Source of the DNA: DASQFQ01 sp963730115
Lineage (GTDB): Bacteria; Actinomycetota; Thermoleophilia; Solirubrobacterales; Solirubrobacteraceae
DNA length: 64,000 nt
Reading direction: 5' to 3'
NCBI GenBank assembly: GCA_963730115.1
Contig: CAVSQM010000001.1
Location: forward strand, 62,001-126,000
The notes beneath the pieces are model-generated. The model searched no databases and had not been told where the DNA came from. It saw only the letters and a program-made list of their open reading frames with translations. Of the stretch, positions 34,160 through 42,331 are shown one piece after another. Every line of letters begins with the position of its first letter. Positions within the stretch are counted from its first letter, which is position 1. The translations under genes and the position numbers were made by a program.

Positions 34160-35025
34160 CCCTTGCGGGCGGCGATGCCCTCGTCGCGCAGGTCGCCCGC
34201 GAACGCGATGTCCTCCGGGACGATCCCCTTGCCCTCCAGCCCCGGGCCCTCGAGGATCACCGGCATCCCCTCGAACCGCGGCTCCGAGAGGAACGCCGCG
34301 CAGCCCTCGCGGCCGAGGCTGCCCTCGCCCGGCGGCGCGTGGCGGTCGACGTTGGAGCCGAGCGGGGTGGCCGAGTCGTTGAAGTGCAGCGACGCCAGCC
34401 GGTCGAGCCCGACGACGGCGTCGAACTCGTCGATGACCGCGCTCATCCCGTCGGCGCCGGCGATGTCGTAGCCGGACGCGTAGAGATGGCACGAGTCGAG
34501 GCAGACCGCAAGGCGCTTGCCGCCGCCCGCCTGCTCGATCAGGCTCGCCAGCTCCTCGAACGAGCGCCCGAGCGTCCCGCCCGCGCCCGCGGTGTCCTCG
34601 AGGTGCAGCGAGCAGTTCTCCGACTCCTCGAGCGCCTCGGCGATCGTCTCCGCCGCGCGGGTGATCGCCTCGCCGACCGGCCCGCCGTCCTTCAGAGCGG
34701 AGCCGGGATGCAGCACGACGCCGACCGCGCCGAGGGCGTCACCGGCCCGCAGCGCGGCGGTCAGCGCGGTCAGCGACTTGCCGCGGATCTCCTTGTCCTC
34801 GGAGGCGCAATTGAGCAGGTAGACGGCGTGGATGAGCGTCGCATCGACGTCGGAAGCGTCGATCGCCTCGTGAAACCCGGCCACCTCCTCATCCGAGTAC
34901 ACACGCGGCTTCCAGGCCCGCGGGCTCTGGTTGAAGAACTGGATCGAGCGGCAGCCGCGCTCCACGCCGCGCTGCACCGCATTCGCGGGGCCGCCGGCCG
35001 GGGAGACGTGTGCACCGATGAGCAT
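34156..35025 (-). CDS. nfo: Deoxyribonuclease IV / AP endonuclease family 2
   Basis: 289-residue base-excision-repair endonuclease that cuts 5' to abasic sites, using three zinc ions. Metal-ligand segments are all recognisable: IGAHVSPAGG at the start, LIHAVYLLN, VLHPGS, LHLEDTAGAGG, CLDSCHLYASGYD, LHFNDS, DRHAPPGEG and VILEGPG. Length matches bacterial Nfo. The ATG chosen begins the MLIGAHVS homology; it diverges from gltX across only 40 bases. Its stop overlaps the remnant gene on the other strand by 4 bases. Confidence 0.94.
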   Translation of the reverse strand: MLIGAHVSPAGGPANAVQRGVERGCRSIQFFNQSPRAWKPRVYSDEEVAGFHEAIDASDVDATLIHAVYLLNCASEDKEIRGKSLTALTAALRAGDALGAVGVVLHPGSALKDGGPVGEAITRAAETIAEALEESENCSLHLEDTAGAGGTLGRSFEELASLIEQAGGGKRLAVCLDSCHLYASGYDIAGADGMSAVIDEFDAVVGLDRLASLHFNDSATPLGSNVDRHAPPGEGSLGREGCAAFLSEPRFEGMPVILEGPGLEGKGIVPEDIAFAGDLRDEGIAARKG

Positions 35026-35065
35026 GGAATCTGGACGCCCGCACCTCGTGGCAAACTGTGTCCAG

Positions 35066-36415
35066 ATGCGCGTGCGATTCGCTCCCTCGCCGACGGGCGC
35101 CCTGCACATCGGGGGTGCGCGGACGGCACTGTACAACTGGCTCGTGGCTCGCCGCCACGGCGGCACGTTCCTGCTCCGGATCGAGGACACCGACCGCGAG
35201 CGCTCGACGCCCGAGAACGTCGAGCAGATCTTCGACTCGCTGCGGTGGCTCGGGCTCGACCACGACGACGAGCCGGTCTTCCAGTCCCAGCGCCAGGAGC
35301 GCCACGCCGAGGTCGTGCAGCGGCTGATCGACGGCGGGCGCGCGTACCGCTCGACCGCGAACCGCGACGAGATCGACGCCTGGAAGCAGGAGCACGGCAA
35401 CCGCGGCTTCCGCGGCGAGGACGAGGGGGAGGGGGCCGTGCGGCTCCGCGTGCCCGACGAGGGCACGACCGTCGTCAAGGACATCATCCGCGGCGAGTCG
35501 GCGTTCGAGAACGCGCTCCAGGACGATCTCGTGATCGCGCGCGCCGACGGCACGCCGATCTACCACCTCGCGGTCGTCGTCGACGACTTCGACATGGGCA
35601 TCACCCACGTCGTCCGCGGCGCCGATCACTACTCGAACACCCCGAAGCAGATGCTGATCCTGCAGGCGATGGGGGAGGAGGCGCCGCTCTACGCGCACGT
35701 CCCCCTGCTCCACGGGCCCGACGGCAAGAAGCTCTCCAAGCGCCACGGCGCCGCCTCGGTGCAGGAGCTGCGCGAGCGCGGGTACCTCCCCGAGGCGGTC
35801 CGCAACTACACCGCGCTGCTGGGCTGGGGCACCGAGGAGTCGCAGGAGTTCTTCACCACCGACGACCTGATCCAGGCGTTCTCGCTCGAGCGGGTCTCGA
35901 AGTCGCCGGCGGTCTTCGACGAGCAGAAGCTGCGGCACATGAACGGCCGCTACGTGCGCGAGCTCGCCGTCGACGACCTCACGCAGCGGCTGGAGGAGCT
36001 GACCGGGCGCGAAGGCCTGCGCGGCGCGGTCGAGATCTCGCAGGAGAAGATCTCCACGCTGTCCGATTTCTGGCCGCTGGCCGGCTTTTTCTTCGACGGG
36101 CCCGCCGACGACGCCAAGGCGCGCGAGAAGGTGCTGGGCAAGCCGGAGGCGCTTCAGCGGCTCGAGGCGGCCCGCGAGGCGCTCTCAGGGCTCGAGGAGT
36201 GGAGCGAGCCTGCCATCGAGGAAGCGCTGCAAGGCGTGCTCGAGCGCACCGAGGCGAAGCCCGGGCAGGTCTACCAGCCGATCCGCGTTGCGCTCGCGGG
36301 AACCACCGTCTCACCCGGAATCTTCGAGACGTTGCGCCTGCTCGGGCGGGACGAATCGCTGCGCCGGATCGACGACACGCTCAACCGTATGTCCACCGCT
36401 GCCGATACCCGCTGA
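35066..36415 (+). CDS. gltX: Glutamate--tRNA ligase
   Basis: Class I synthetase charging tRNA-Glu, 449 residues. The HIGH-type motif is APSPTGALHIGGAR at residues 6-19, the KMSKS-type loop is GKKLSKRHGA, and IEDTDRERS and HVVRGADH are standard for GluRS. The C-terminal helical anticodon-binding part is complete (QPIRVALAGTTVSPGIFETLRLLG). The frame opens upstream within nfo, but MRVRFAPSPTG is the natural start. A 13-base gap separates it from the HDOD-LuxR gene. Confidence 0.96.
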   Translation: MRVRFAPSPTGALHIGGARTALYNWLVARRHGGTFLLRIEDTDRERSTPENVEQIFDSLRWLGLDHDDEPVFQSQRQERHAEVVQRLIDGGRAYRSTANRDEIDAWKQEHGNRGFRGEDEGEGAVRLRVPDEGTTVVKDIIRGESAFENALQDDLVIARADGTPIYHLAVVVDDFDMGITHVVRGADHYSNTPKQMLILQAMGEEAPLYAHVPLLHGPDGKKLSKRHGAASVQELRERGYLPEAVRNYTALLGWGTEESQEFFTTDDLIQAFSLERVSKSPAVFDEQKLRHMNGRYVRELAVDDLTQRLEELTGREGLRGAVEISQEKISTLSDFWPLAGFFFDGPADDAKAREKVLGKPEALQRLEAAREALSGLEEWSEPAIEEALQGVLERTEAKPGQVYQPIRVALAGTTVSPGIFETLRLLGRDESLRRIDDTLNRMSTAADTR

Positions 36416-36428
36416 AGGTTGGCTGTAG

Positions 36429-37583
36429 ATGCCTCCTGCCCCTGACCCGCCAGACCTGACTGACGACCTCCCGAAGATGACGCCCCCCGCACTCTCCGCG
36501 CTGCGCGCGACCCCCCGACCCCGCCCGCGGCCGGTGACCCCGGCCAGCGTGGTCGGCCGCCCGCACAACGAGGGCCACGGCAAGCGGCTGACCGCTGCCT
36601 TCGAGGCGCTCGAGCTCTTCCCCGCGCTGGCGGAGTCGCGCAACCGGCTGCTGGCCCTGATCGCCGAGGAGCGCCCCTCGGTGAGCGAGGTCGTCGCGGC
36701 GATCGAGTCCGACGTCGCGCTCGTGATCGCCGTCCTGCGGCTCGCCAACAGCATCGAGGGGCCGAAGCGCGGCCAGGTCGACAACGTCGTCACCGCGGTC
36801 GAGGTGCTCTCGCCGGAGGCGGTGCAGCAGCTCGCGGCCTCGGCCGAGACCTTCGAGTTCTTCGAGCGCGGCAAGACGTGGGACGCGGCGCCCGAGCGCT
36901 TCCGCCTCCACGCCGTGTCCGTCCAGCGCGCGGCCGACCGCCTCGCCGCCCAGGCCGGCTACCCGCACCGCGACCGCCTGCTGGTCACCGCGCTGCTCCA
37001 CGACGTCGGCAAGCTCGTGCTCATGCACGCCTACCCGGGCTACCCCAAGCAGGTCCACGGCCCGGCCCGCACGCCCGAGGAGCGCCTGCACTACGAGCGC
37101 CGCGAGCTCGGCGTCGACCACGCGCTGGTCGGCGGCGTGCTGACCCGGCGCTGGAACCTGCCCAAGTCGATCGCGTCGGCGATCGAGCGCCATCACTCCG
37201 ACGACGCCGCCGGCGACGCCGCCTTCGTGCGCCTGGCCGACATGCTCGCCCACTACTCCCAGGGCCTGCCGGTCTCGAGCGTCGAGCTGCTGCGCTCCGC
37301 CCGGGCGGTCGGCTTCGGCCCCTCCGAGCTGCGCTCGGTCCTCTACGACCTGCCCTACCCGACCTCGGAGCGCCCGCGCTCGGTCGAGCCGTGCCCGCTG
37401 TCGAACCGCGAGCTCGAGGTCCTCAAGCGGCTGGCCAAGGGCTTCGTCTACAAGCAGATCGCCCACGAGCTCTCGCTCAGCACCAGCACGGTGCGGACGC
37501 ACCTCCACAACATCTACGGCAAGCTCGGCGCGGTCGACCGCGCCCAGGCCGTCCTCCACGCCACCGAGCGTGGCTGGCTCTAG
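36429..37583 (+). CDS. HDOD-domain / LuxR-type HTH fusion regulator
   Basis: 384 residues. A Pro/Arg-rich leader (1-45) precedes an HDOD-type helical domain (about 50-260) that keeps HD-superfamily residues: RLHAVSV, LLHDVGKLV, GVDHALVGG and ERHH. The C-terminus (about 320-384) is a complete LuxR/FixJ helix-turn-helix: CPLSNRELEVLKRLAKGF, YKQIAHELSLSTSTVRTHLHNIYGKL. So it is probably a DNA-binding regulator whose input domain is HDOD; the ligand is unknown. The short spacing after gltX suggests co-transcription, and it overlaps the UPF0303 gene by 14 bases. Confidence 0.88.
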   Translation: MPPAPDPPDLTDDLPKMTPPALSALRATPRPRPRPVTPASVVGRPHNEGHGKRLTAAFEALELFPALAESRNRLLALIAEERPSVSEVVAAIESDVALVIAVLRLANSIEGPKRGQVDNVVTAVEVLSPEAVQQLAASAETFEFFERGKTWDAAPERFRLHAVSVQRAADRLAAQAGYPHRDRLLVTALLHDVGKLVLMHAYPGYPKQVHGPARTPEERLHYERRELGVDHALVGGVLTRRWNLPKSIASAIERHHSDDAAGDAAFVRLADMLAHYSQGLPVSSVELLRSARAVGFGPSELRSVLYDLPYPTSERPRSVEPCPLSNRELEVLKRLAKGFVYKQIAHELSLSTSTVRTHLHNIYGKLGAVDRAQAVLHATERGWL

Positions 37584-38013
37584 CGACGAGCTCCTCGCGC
37601 AGGAAGAGGAGCTGCAGTTCGGCTCCTTCACGAACGACGACGCGTGGGCGCTCGGGCGCGCGCTCGTCGAGGCGGCTGCCGGGTTGCCGGTGGCGATCGA
37701 CATCTCGCGCGGCGAGCAGCGGCTGTTCCATGCCGCCCTCGAGGGTTCCGCCGCCGACAACGACGCCTGGATCGAGCGCAAGAACCGCGTCGTGCGGCGG
37801 TTCGGGCACTCGTCGTTCTACATGGGCGTGTCCTCCGAGGGCCGGTTCAACGAGCAGTTCCTCCTCGACGAGCGCGAGTACGCCGCCCACGGGGGCGCGT
37901 TCCCGGTGATCGTGCGCGGCGTCGGCGTCGTGGGGACGGTCACGGTCTCCGGGCTGCCGCAGGAGGAGGACCACCGGCTCGTGGTCTCCGTGCTGCGCGA
38001 CTTCCTCGCGTAG
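37570..38013 (+). CDS. UPF0303 / HbpS-like heme-degrading-domain protein
   Basis: 147 residues of the UPF0303 branch of the GlcG/HbpS family. Seen: LVEAAAGLPVAIDISRGEQRLFHAALEGSAADNDAWIERKNRVVRRFGHSS, then EYAAHGGAFPVIVRGVGVVGTVTVSGLPQEEDH. Relatives bind heme or other cofactors, but many have no proven role. It starts at a GTG inside the regulator gene (14-base overlap). Its last 74 bases overlap the convergent VanZ gene, an unusually long overlap. Confidence 0.85.
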   Translation: MAGSSDELLAQEEELQFGSFTNDDAWALGRALVEAAAGLPVAIDISRGEQRLFHAALEGSAADNDAWIERKNRVVRRFGHSSFYMGVSSEGRFNEQFLLDEREYAAHGGAFPVIVRGVGVVGTVTVSGLPQEEDHRLVVSVLRDFLA

Positions 38014-38323
38014 CCAGGCCGTAGGCGATCAGCACGCCGGTCGCGTCGATGACGACGTCGACGGGCGTGCCGTGGCGGCCCTCGGTGAACGTCTGGTGCC
38101 ACTCGTCGCTCGCCGCGTAGACGAGCGTGATGACGGCGGCGGCGAGCGGATTCCGGTACCCCGTGGCGCGCCACCAGAGGAACCAGAGGGTGCCGTAGGT
38201 GGCGGCATGGATGAGCTTGCGCCCGATCGTGTCCCACACCCCGAGGCCCGAGTTCAGGTCGGGCTGGGCGCTGAAGAAGAAGATCAGGCCCATCAGGACC
38301 AGCGGCGGGACGAACCGGAGCAT
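37940..38323 (-). CDS. VanZ-family membrane protein
   Basis: 127 residues with three to four transmembrane segments and the VanZ hallmarks: FFFSAQPDL near the N-terminus, DTIGRKLIHAATYGTLWFLWW and DEWHQTFTEGRHGTPVDVVIDATG. VanZ proteins are linked to glycopeptide tolerance in a few species, but most are of unknown function. The Arg/Ala/Pro-rich last ~25 residues are encoded antisense to the UPF0303 gene and look unselected; the functional protein may need only residues 1-105. Confidence 0.85.
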   Translation of the reverse strand: MLRFVPPLVLMGLIFFFSAQPDLNSGLGVWDTIGRKLIHAATYGTLWFLWWRATGYRNPLAAAVITLVYAASDEWHQTFTEGRHGTPVDVVIDATGVLIAYGLATRGSRAARRPRAGGPPPAAARRP

Positions 38324-38350
38324 CCGGGTGATGCTGGCAGGAGGGCCGGT

Positions 38351-38356
38351 TACGAT
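38351..38356 (+). promoter_or_regulatory. -10-like TACGAT of the Rrf2 gene
   Basis: TACGAT followed by 9 bases and the ATG at 38366, in the 42-base divergent gap with the VanZ gene. Confidence 0.5.
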
Positions 38357-38365
38357 CGAGGGCGC

Positions 38366-38758
38366 ATGCTGTCGATCACGAGCAAGTCGCCGTACGCGCT
38401 GCGCGCCCTGGCCGAGCTGGCCCGCGCCGGCGGGGACGGCCCGGTCCCCATCGGCGAGCTGGCGCGGCGCCGCGACATCCCCGTCCAGTTCCTCGAGCAG
38501 CTCTTCGCGGTCCTGCGCCGCGCGGGCGTCCTGCGCAGCCAGCGCGGGGTGAAGGGCGGCTACTCGTTCGCGCGCGAGCCCTCCGAGATCACCGTGCTCG
38601 AGATCGTCGAGCTGCTCGACGGCAAGCTCGGTGCGGGCAGCGAGTCGATCTTCGCCGAGGCCGCCGAGGCCGCGAGGGCCGTGCTCGGCGCGAGCACCAT
38701 CACCGACGTCGTCGAGCGGGAGAACCGCGACGCCGGCGCGACGATGTACTACATCTGA
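38366..38758 (+). CDS. Rrf2-family transcriptional regulator
   Basis: 130 residues. Winged-helix start SITSKSPYALRALAELARAGGDGPVPIGELARRRDIPVQFLEQLFAVLRRAGVLRSQRG and the family segment GGYSFAREPSEITVLEIVELLDG. The three cysteines that hold the Fe-S cluster in IscR and NsrR are absent, so it is more like CymR-type cysteine regulators. It lies 41 bases before the amino-acid ABC operon and on the same strand, so it may control it. TACGAT ends 9 bases before the ATG. Confidence 0.88.
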   Translation: MLSITSKSPYALRALAELARAGGDGPVPIGELARRRDIPVQFLEQLFAVLRRAGVLRSQRGVKGGYSFAREPSEITVLEIVELLDGKLGAGSESIFAEAAEAARAVLGASTITDVVERENRDAGATMYYI

Positions 38759-38799
38759 GAGCGACCAGCTGCCGACGCCTCTGTAGCCTCCGAGGAGGC

Positions 38800-39555
38800 A
38801 TGGCGGACGAGGGGCAAGCGCCGCAACTCGTGGAGCTGGAGCGAGTACGCAAGAGCTTCGGCGACAACCTGGTGCTCGACGAGGTGGACCTCACCATCGG
38901 TCGCGGTGAGGTGATCGTGATCGCCGGGCCGTCAGGCTCGGGCAAGAGCACGATGCTGCGCTGCATCAACGGGCTCGAGCCGATCGACAGCGGCGAGATC
39001 CGCTTCGACGGCCGCCCGCTCGACCGCTCCGGCAAGGGGCTCTCGCGGATCCGGCAGGAGATCGGGATGGTGTTCCAGCAGTTCAACCTGTTTCCGCACA
39101 AGACCGTGCTCCAGAACGTCACGATCGCGCCGGTCGAGGTCAAGGGCGTCGCGAAGGCGGAGGCGATGCAGCGCGGGCGTGCGCTGCTCGAGCGGGTCGG
39201 GATCGCCGAGAAGGCGGACGCCCATCCCGCCGATCTCTCCGGCGGCCAGCAGCAGCGCGTCGCGATCGCCCGCGCGCTCGCGATGGACCCGAAGCTGATG
39301 CTGTTCGACGAGCCGACCTCGGCGCTGGACCCGGAGATGATCCGCGAGGTTCTCGACGTCATGCGCGATTTGGCGCGCGACGGGATGACGATGGCGGTGG
39401 TGACGCACGAGATGGGCTTTGCCCGCGAGGTGTGCGACCGGATCGTGTTCATCGACGACGGCCGGATCGTCGAGCAGGCCCCGCCCGCCGAGTTCTTCTC
39501 GGCTGCGCGGAGCGATCGCGCGCGCGAGTTCGTCGACAAGATCATCCATCACTAG
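38800..39555 (+). CDS. Polar amino-acid ABC transporter, ATP-binding protein
   Basis: 251-residue importer ATPase of the GlnQ/HisP type. Walker A GPSGSGKST, Q-loop VFQQFNLFPHKT, signature LSGGQQQRVAIARAL, Walker B LMLFDEPTSALDPE and the H-loop in VTHEMGFA. It powers uptake with the next three genes (binding protein and two permeases). GAGGAGG precedes the ATG by 2 bases and TAGCCT by 10. The substrate could be cystine, glutamate/glutamine or arginine. Confidence 0.94.
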   Translation: MADEGQAPQLVELERVRKSFGDNLVLDEVDLTIGRGEVIVIAGPSGSGKSTMLRCINGLEPIDSGEIRFDGRPLDRSGKGLSRIRQEIGMVFQQFNLFPHKTVLQNVTIAPVEVKGVAKAEAMQRGRALLERVGIAEKADAHPADLSGGQQQRVAIARALAMDPKLMLFDEPTSALDPEMIREVLDVMRDLARDGMTMAVVTHEMGFAREVCDRIVFIDDGRIVEQAPPAEFFSAARSDRAREFVDKIIHH

Positions 39556-39568
39556 CGAGGAGGGACCG

Positions 39569-40462
39569 ATGGTCAAGTTACTGCGATGGCTGCTCGTCAT
39601 GACAGCGCTCGCGGCGTTGTTCGCCGTCGCCGGTTGTGGCGACGACGACGAGGAGGCCAGCGGCGGCGGGGAGACCGCCCAGCAGGCTGAGAAGTTCCCC
39701 GCGGACACGACGATGGGCAAGATCCAGGAGAAGGGCGAGATCGTCATCGGCGTGAAGTACGACGTCCCGCCGTTCGGCTTCAAGAACCCGCAGAGCGGCG
39801 ACATCGAGGGGTTCGACGTCGACATCGGCAAGGCGATCGCCGACAAGCTCGGCGTCAAGCCCAAGTTCATCGAGGCGATCTCCGACAACCGGATCCCGTT
39901 CCTGCAGAACGGCACCGCCGACCTGATCCTGTCGACGATGACGATCAACAAGGAACGCGATCAGGAGATCGACTTCTCGGAGCCGTACTACGTGGCGCGC
40001 GGCCGCGTGCTCGTCCCACAGGACTCGCAGGTGGGCGGGGTCGACGACCTGAAGAAGGGCACCAGCGTCTGCACCGCGCTCGGCTCGACGTACGAGGAGA
40101 ACCTCAAGAAGCAGGCGCCCGACGCGGAGCGCAAGCTCGTCGACTCCTACTCGGAGTGCCTCGAGCTGATCCAGAACGGCGCGGTCGACGCCGTCTCCAC
40201 CGACGACGTGATCCTCACCGGCATGATCATCCAGGACGACTCGCTGAAGCTCGTCGGGGATGAGCTGACGACGGAGCCGTACGGCGCCGGCATCAAGGAC
40301 GGCGACACCGCGTTCAAGGAGTTCGTCGACGGCACGATCGCGGAGTTCAAGTCCGACGGGCGCTGGAAGAAGACCCACGAGAAGTGGGTCAGCCAGTACA
40401 CGGACGAGCCACAGGACCCGCCGACGATGACGCTCCAGGAGGCGCTGGAGGCAACGAGCTGA
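39569..40462 (+). CDS. Amino-acid ABC transporter substrate-binding lipoprotein
   Basis: 297 residues. A signal peptide ends in a lipobox (FAVAGC), so it is lipid-anchored outside the membrane. The SBP_bac_3 domain follows: GEIVIGVKYDVPPFGFKNPQSGDIEGFDVDIGKAIAD, then NRIPFLQNGTADLILSTMTI and DFSEPYYVARGRVLV. It captures a polar amino acid for the two permeases. GAGGAGG lies 6 bases upstream of the ATG. Its last bases contain the Shine-Dalgarno and CTG start of the following permease. Confidence 0.94.
   Translation: MVKLLRWLLVMTALAALFAVAGCGDDDEEASGGGETAQQAEKFPADTTMGKIQEKGEIVIGVKYDVPPFGFKNPQSGDIEGFDVDIGKAIADKLGVKPKFIEAISDNRIPFLQNGTADLILSTMTINKERDQEIDFSEPYYVARGRVLVPQDSQVGGVDDLKKGTSVCTALGSTYEENLKKQAPDAERKLVDSYSECLELIQNGAVDAVSTDDVILTGMIIQDDSLKLVGDELTTEPYGAGIKDGDTAFKEFVDGTIAEFKSDGRWKKTHEKWVSQYTDEPQDPPTMTLQEALEATS
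40447..40461 (+). promoter_or_regulatory. Shine-Dalgarno and CTG start of permease 1
   Basis: GGAGG at 40447-40451, then 7 bases, then CTG at 40459-40461 overlapping the binding-protein stop as CTGA. This is the same geometry as the ATGA/GTGA couplings elsewhere in the window. No ATG, GTG or TTG in this frame gives a full-length permease; the first is an ATG 18 codons in. Confidence 0.65.
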
Positions 40463-41121
40463 GCTCCTACACCGAGCTCCTCAGCGAGAACCTGGGGGAT
40501 CTCGCCGCTGGGATGTGGGTGACGGTGCGCTTGGTGGCGATCGCGTTCGCGATCGCCATCGGCGCCGGCACCCTCGTGGCGGCGCTGCGGGTCGCGCCCA
40601 ACCCGTCGCTTCAGCGACTCGGCGGGATCTACGTCGAGGTCTTCCGCAACATCCCGCTGCTCGTCCTGCTGTTCATCTCGTTCGCCGGGCTGCGGCGGGC
40701 CGGCGTGCCAGTCAGCGCCTGGGTGGCGGGCGCCGCGAGCCTCGGCATCTACACGAGCGCGTACGTCGCCGAGGTGCTCCGCTCCGGCGTATTCTCGGTC
40801 AGCCGCGGGCAGATCGAGGCGGCGCTGTCGCTCGGCTTCACGTACCCCGAGGCGATGCGCCGGATCGTGCTGCCACAGGCGTTCCGGACCGTCATCTCGC
40901 CTCTGGGCTCGTTGATCATCGCGATGATCAAGAACTCGGCGATCATCGGCGTGTCGCTGCTCGCGCTGCCGGACCTGCTCAAGACGGCGCGCCTGATCCA
41001 GTCGCGGACGTTTGACACCAACGAGGCGTTCTTCTGGGCCGCGGTCGGCTACCTGTTGCTCACCGGGGCCGTGACGCTGCTGATCCGGGTCCTCGAGTCG
41101 AAGTACGCGATCCGGCGATGA
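40459..41121 (+). CDS. Amino-acid ABC transporter permease 1
   Basis: 220-residue HisM/GlnP-type permease with about five transmembrane helices. The N-terminal segment LLSENLGDLAAGMWVTVRLV and the cytoplasmic EAA loop (EAALSLGFTYPEAMRRIVLPQAFR) identify the family. It is probably started at CTG (see the Shine-Dalgarno entry); an ATG at 40513 would drop 18 residues, just before helix 1. The stop overlaps the second permease ATG by 4 bases. Together they form the heterodimeric channel. Confidence 0.9.
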   Translation: MSSYTELLSENLGDLAAGMWVTVRLVAIAFAIAIGAGTLVAALRVAPNPSLQRLGGIYVEVFRNIPLLVLLFISFAGLRRAGVPVSAWVAGAASLGIYTSAYVAEVLRSGVFSVSRGQIEAALSLGFTYPEAMRRIVLPQAFRTVISPLGSLIIAMIKNSAIIGVSLLALPDLLKTARLIQSRTFDTNEAFFWAAVGYLLLTGAVTLLIRVLESKYAIRR

Positions 41122-41921
41122 GCTACCTGTTCGACCCAGACAACTGGGAGTGGCTTGTCACGGGCAACAACGCCCGGTTCATCCTCGAGGGCTTCCTGGT
41201 CAACCTCGAGATCGCCGTCATCGCGATGGTGTTCTCGCTGATCTTCGGGCTGCTGCTCGCGCTGGCGCGCCTGTCGACGTTCAAGCCGCTGGCGGTCGTC
41301 GCCGGCGCGTGGATCGACGTCTTCCGCAACCTGCCGCTGATCTTCCTGATCCTCTACCTCTTCCTGGGGCTGCCGGCCCCGTGGCGGGAGGCCTACGAGG
41401 ACATCGTGCCCGCGTGGTTCCCCGAGGCGCTGCAGTCGGGCCGCGTGCTCGCCGCCCTGCTGGGGCTGGTGCTCTACAACTCGGCCGTGCTGGCCGAGAT
41501 CATGCGCGCGGGCATCCTGTCGCTCGACCGCGGGCAGTCCGAGGCCGCGGCCGCGCTGGGGATGACCTACCGGCAGTCGCTGCGCTTCGTGATCCTGCCC
41601 CAGGGCCTGCGGCGGATGGTGCCCGCGACGGTCTCCCAGCTCATCACCCTCAACAAGGACACGACGCTGGTGAGCATCATCGCCATCCAGGAGGTCGTGC
41701 GGCACGGGCGGATCCTGACCTCGTTCAACTTCTTCGGCGGGGTGCAGGCGCCGGTCCTGCAGGTGTTCATCTTCATCGGCGTCCTGTTCATCATCGTCAA
41801 CCTGCTGCTCTCGCGGCTGTCGCGGAGGCTGGAGATCCGCGAGCGGAAGCGCACGGCCGGCGCGCCCACGGCGCGCGTGGTCGGCGTCGAGGACCAAGTG
41901 GCGGCCGAGCCGGCCGCCTAG
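41118..41921 (+). CDS. Amino-acid ABC transporter permease 2
   Basis: 267 residues with the HisM/GlnP layout: LEGFLVNLEIAVIAMVFSLIFGLLLALARLS near the N-terminus and the EAA loop EAAAALGMTYRQSLRFVILPQGLRR that contacts the ATPase. Five or more transmembrane segments. The ATG overlaps the permease 1 stop (ATGA). The last ~30 residues are charged and lie in the cytoplasm. Its stop overlaps a convergent secreted-protein gene by 4 bases. Confidence 0.93.
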   Translation: MSYLFDPDNWEWLVTGNNARFILEGFLVNLEIAVIAMVFSLIFGLLLALARLSTFKPLAVVAGAWIDVFRNLPLIFLILYLFLGLPAPWREAYEDIVPAWFPEALQSGRVLAALLGLVLYNSAVLAEIMRAGILSLDRGQSEAAAALGMTYRQSLRFVILPQGLRRMVPATVSQLITLNKDTTLVSIIAIQEVVRHGRILTSFNFFGGVQAPVLQVFIFIGVLFIIVNLLLSRLSRRLEIRERKRTAGAPTARVVGVEDQVAAEPAA

Positions 41922-42322
41922 AGGCGCACGAGCCGCGAGATGCGGCGGACGACCTTCGAGAGGCGCTTCGGGATGTTCTCCGCGCCCGTGTAGATCGAGA
42001 CCGTCTTGCCGCGGTAGCGGATCGCCTGGATCGTGCCGTCGAAGACCTGGAACTTCGGCTTGTACTGGCGCTTCAGGGTGCTGAACTTCGCCGCCTTGAG
42101 CTCGCGCTTGAGCGCGCGGAGCTGCTTCGAGGACACCGTGAACTCGCGCTGGGCGCTGTCGCCGGTCTGCGACGCCTTGCCGTCGGTCTGGATCACGAGG
42201 CGGTCGTAGCGCCCGGCGATGCCGCCGCCGATCTCGTAGCGCGTGAGCTGCTTCGCCTCGGCGCTCGCCGCGCCCGTGAGCGCGGCGAGGGCGATGACGA
42301 CGACGATCAGCCGGCGGGCCAT
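41918..42322 (-). CDS. Small secreted protein, unknown
   Basis: 134 residues with a signal peptide (RRLIVVVIALAALTGAASAEA). The mature part has one beta-rich domain: LTRYEIGGGIAGRYDRLVIQTDGKA, EFTVSSKQLRALKRELKAAKF, FDGTIQAIRYRGKTVSIYTGA and a basic tail. The phrase DRLVIQTDGKA with SSKQLRALKREL resembles small extracellular proteins of actinobacteria with no assigned function. It lies 9 bases after the exporter permease gene on the same strand. Confidence 0.72.
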   Translation of the reverse strand: MARRLIVVVIALAALTGAASAEAKQLTRYEIGGGIAGRYDRLVIQTDGKASQTGDSAQREFTVSSKQLRALKRELKAAKFSTLKRQYKPKFQVFDGTIQAIRYRGKTVSIYTGAENIPKRLSKVVRRISRLVRL

Positions 42323-42331
42323 TCGGCGAGT

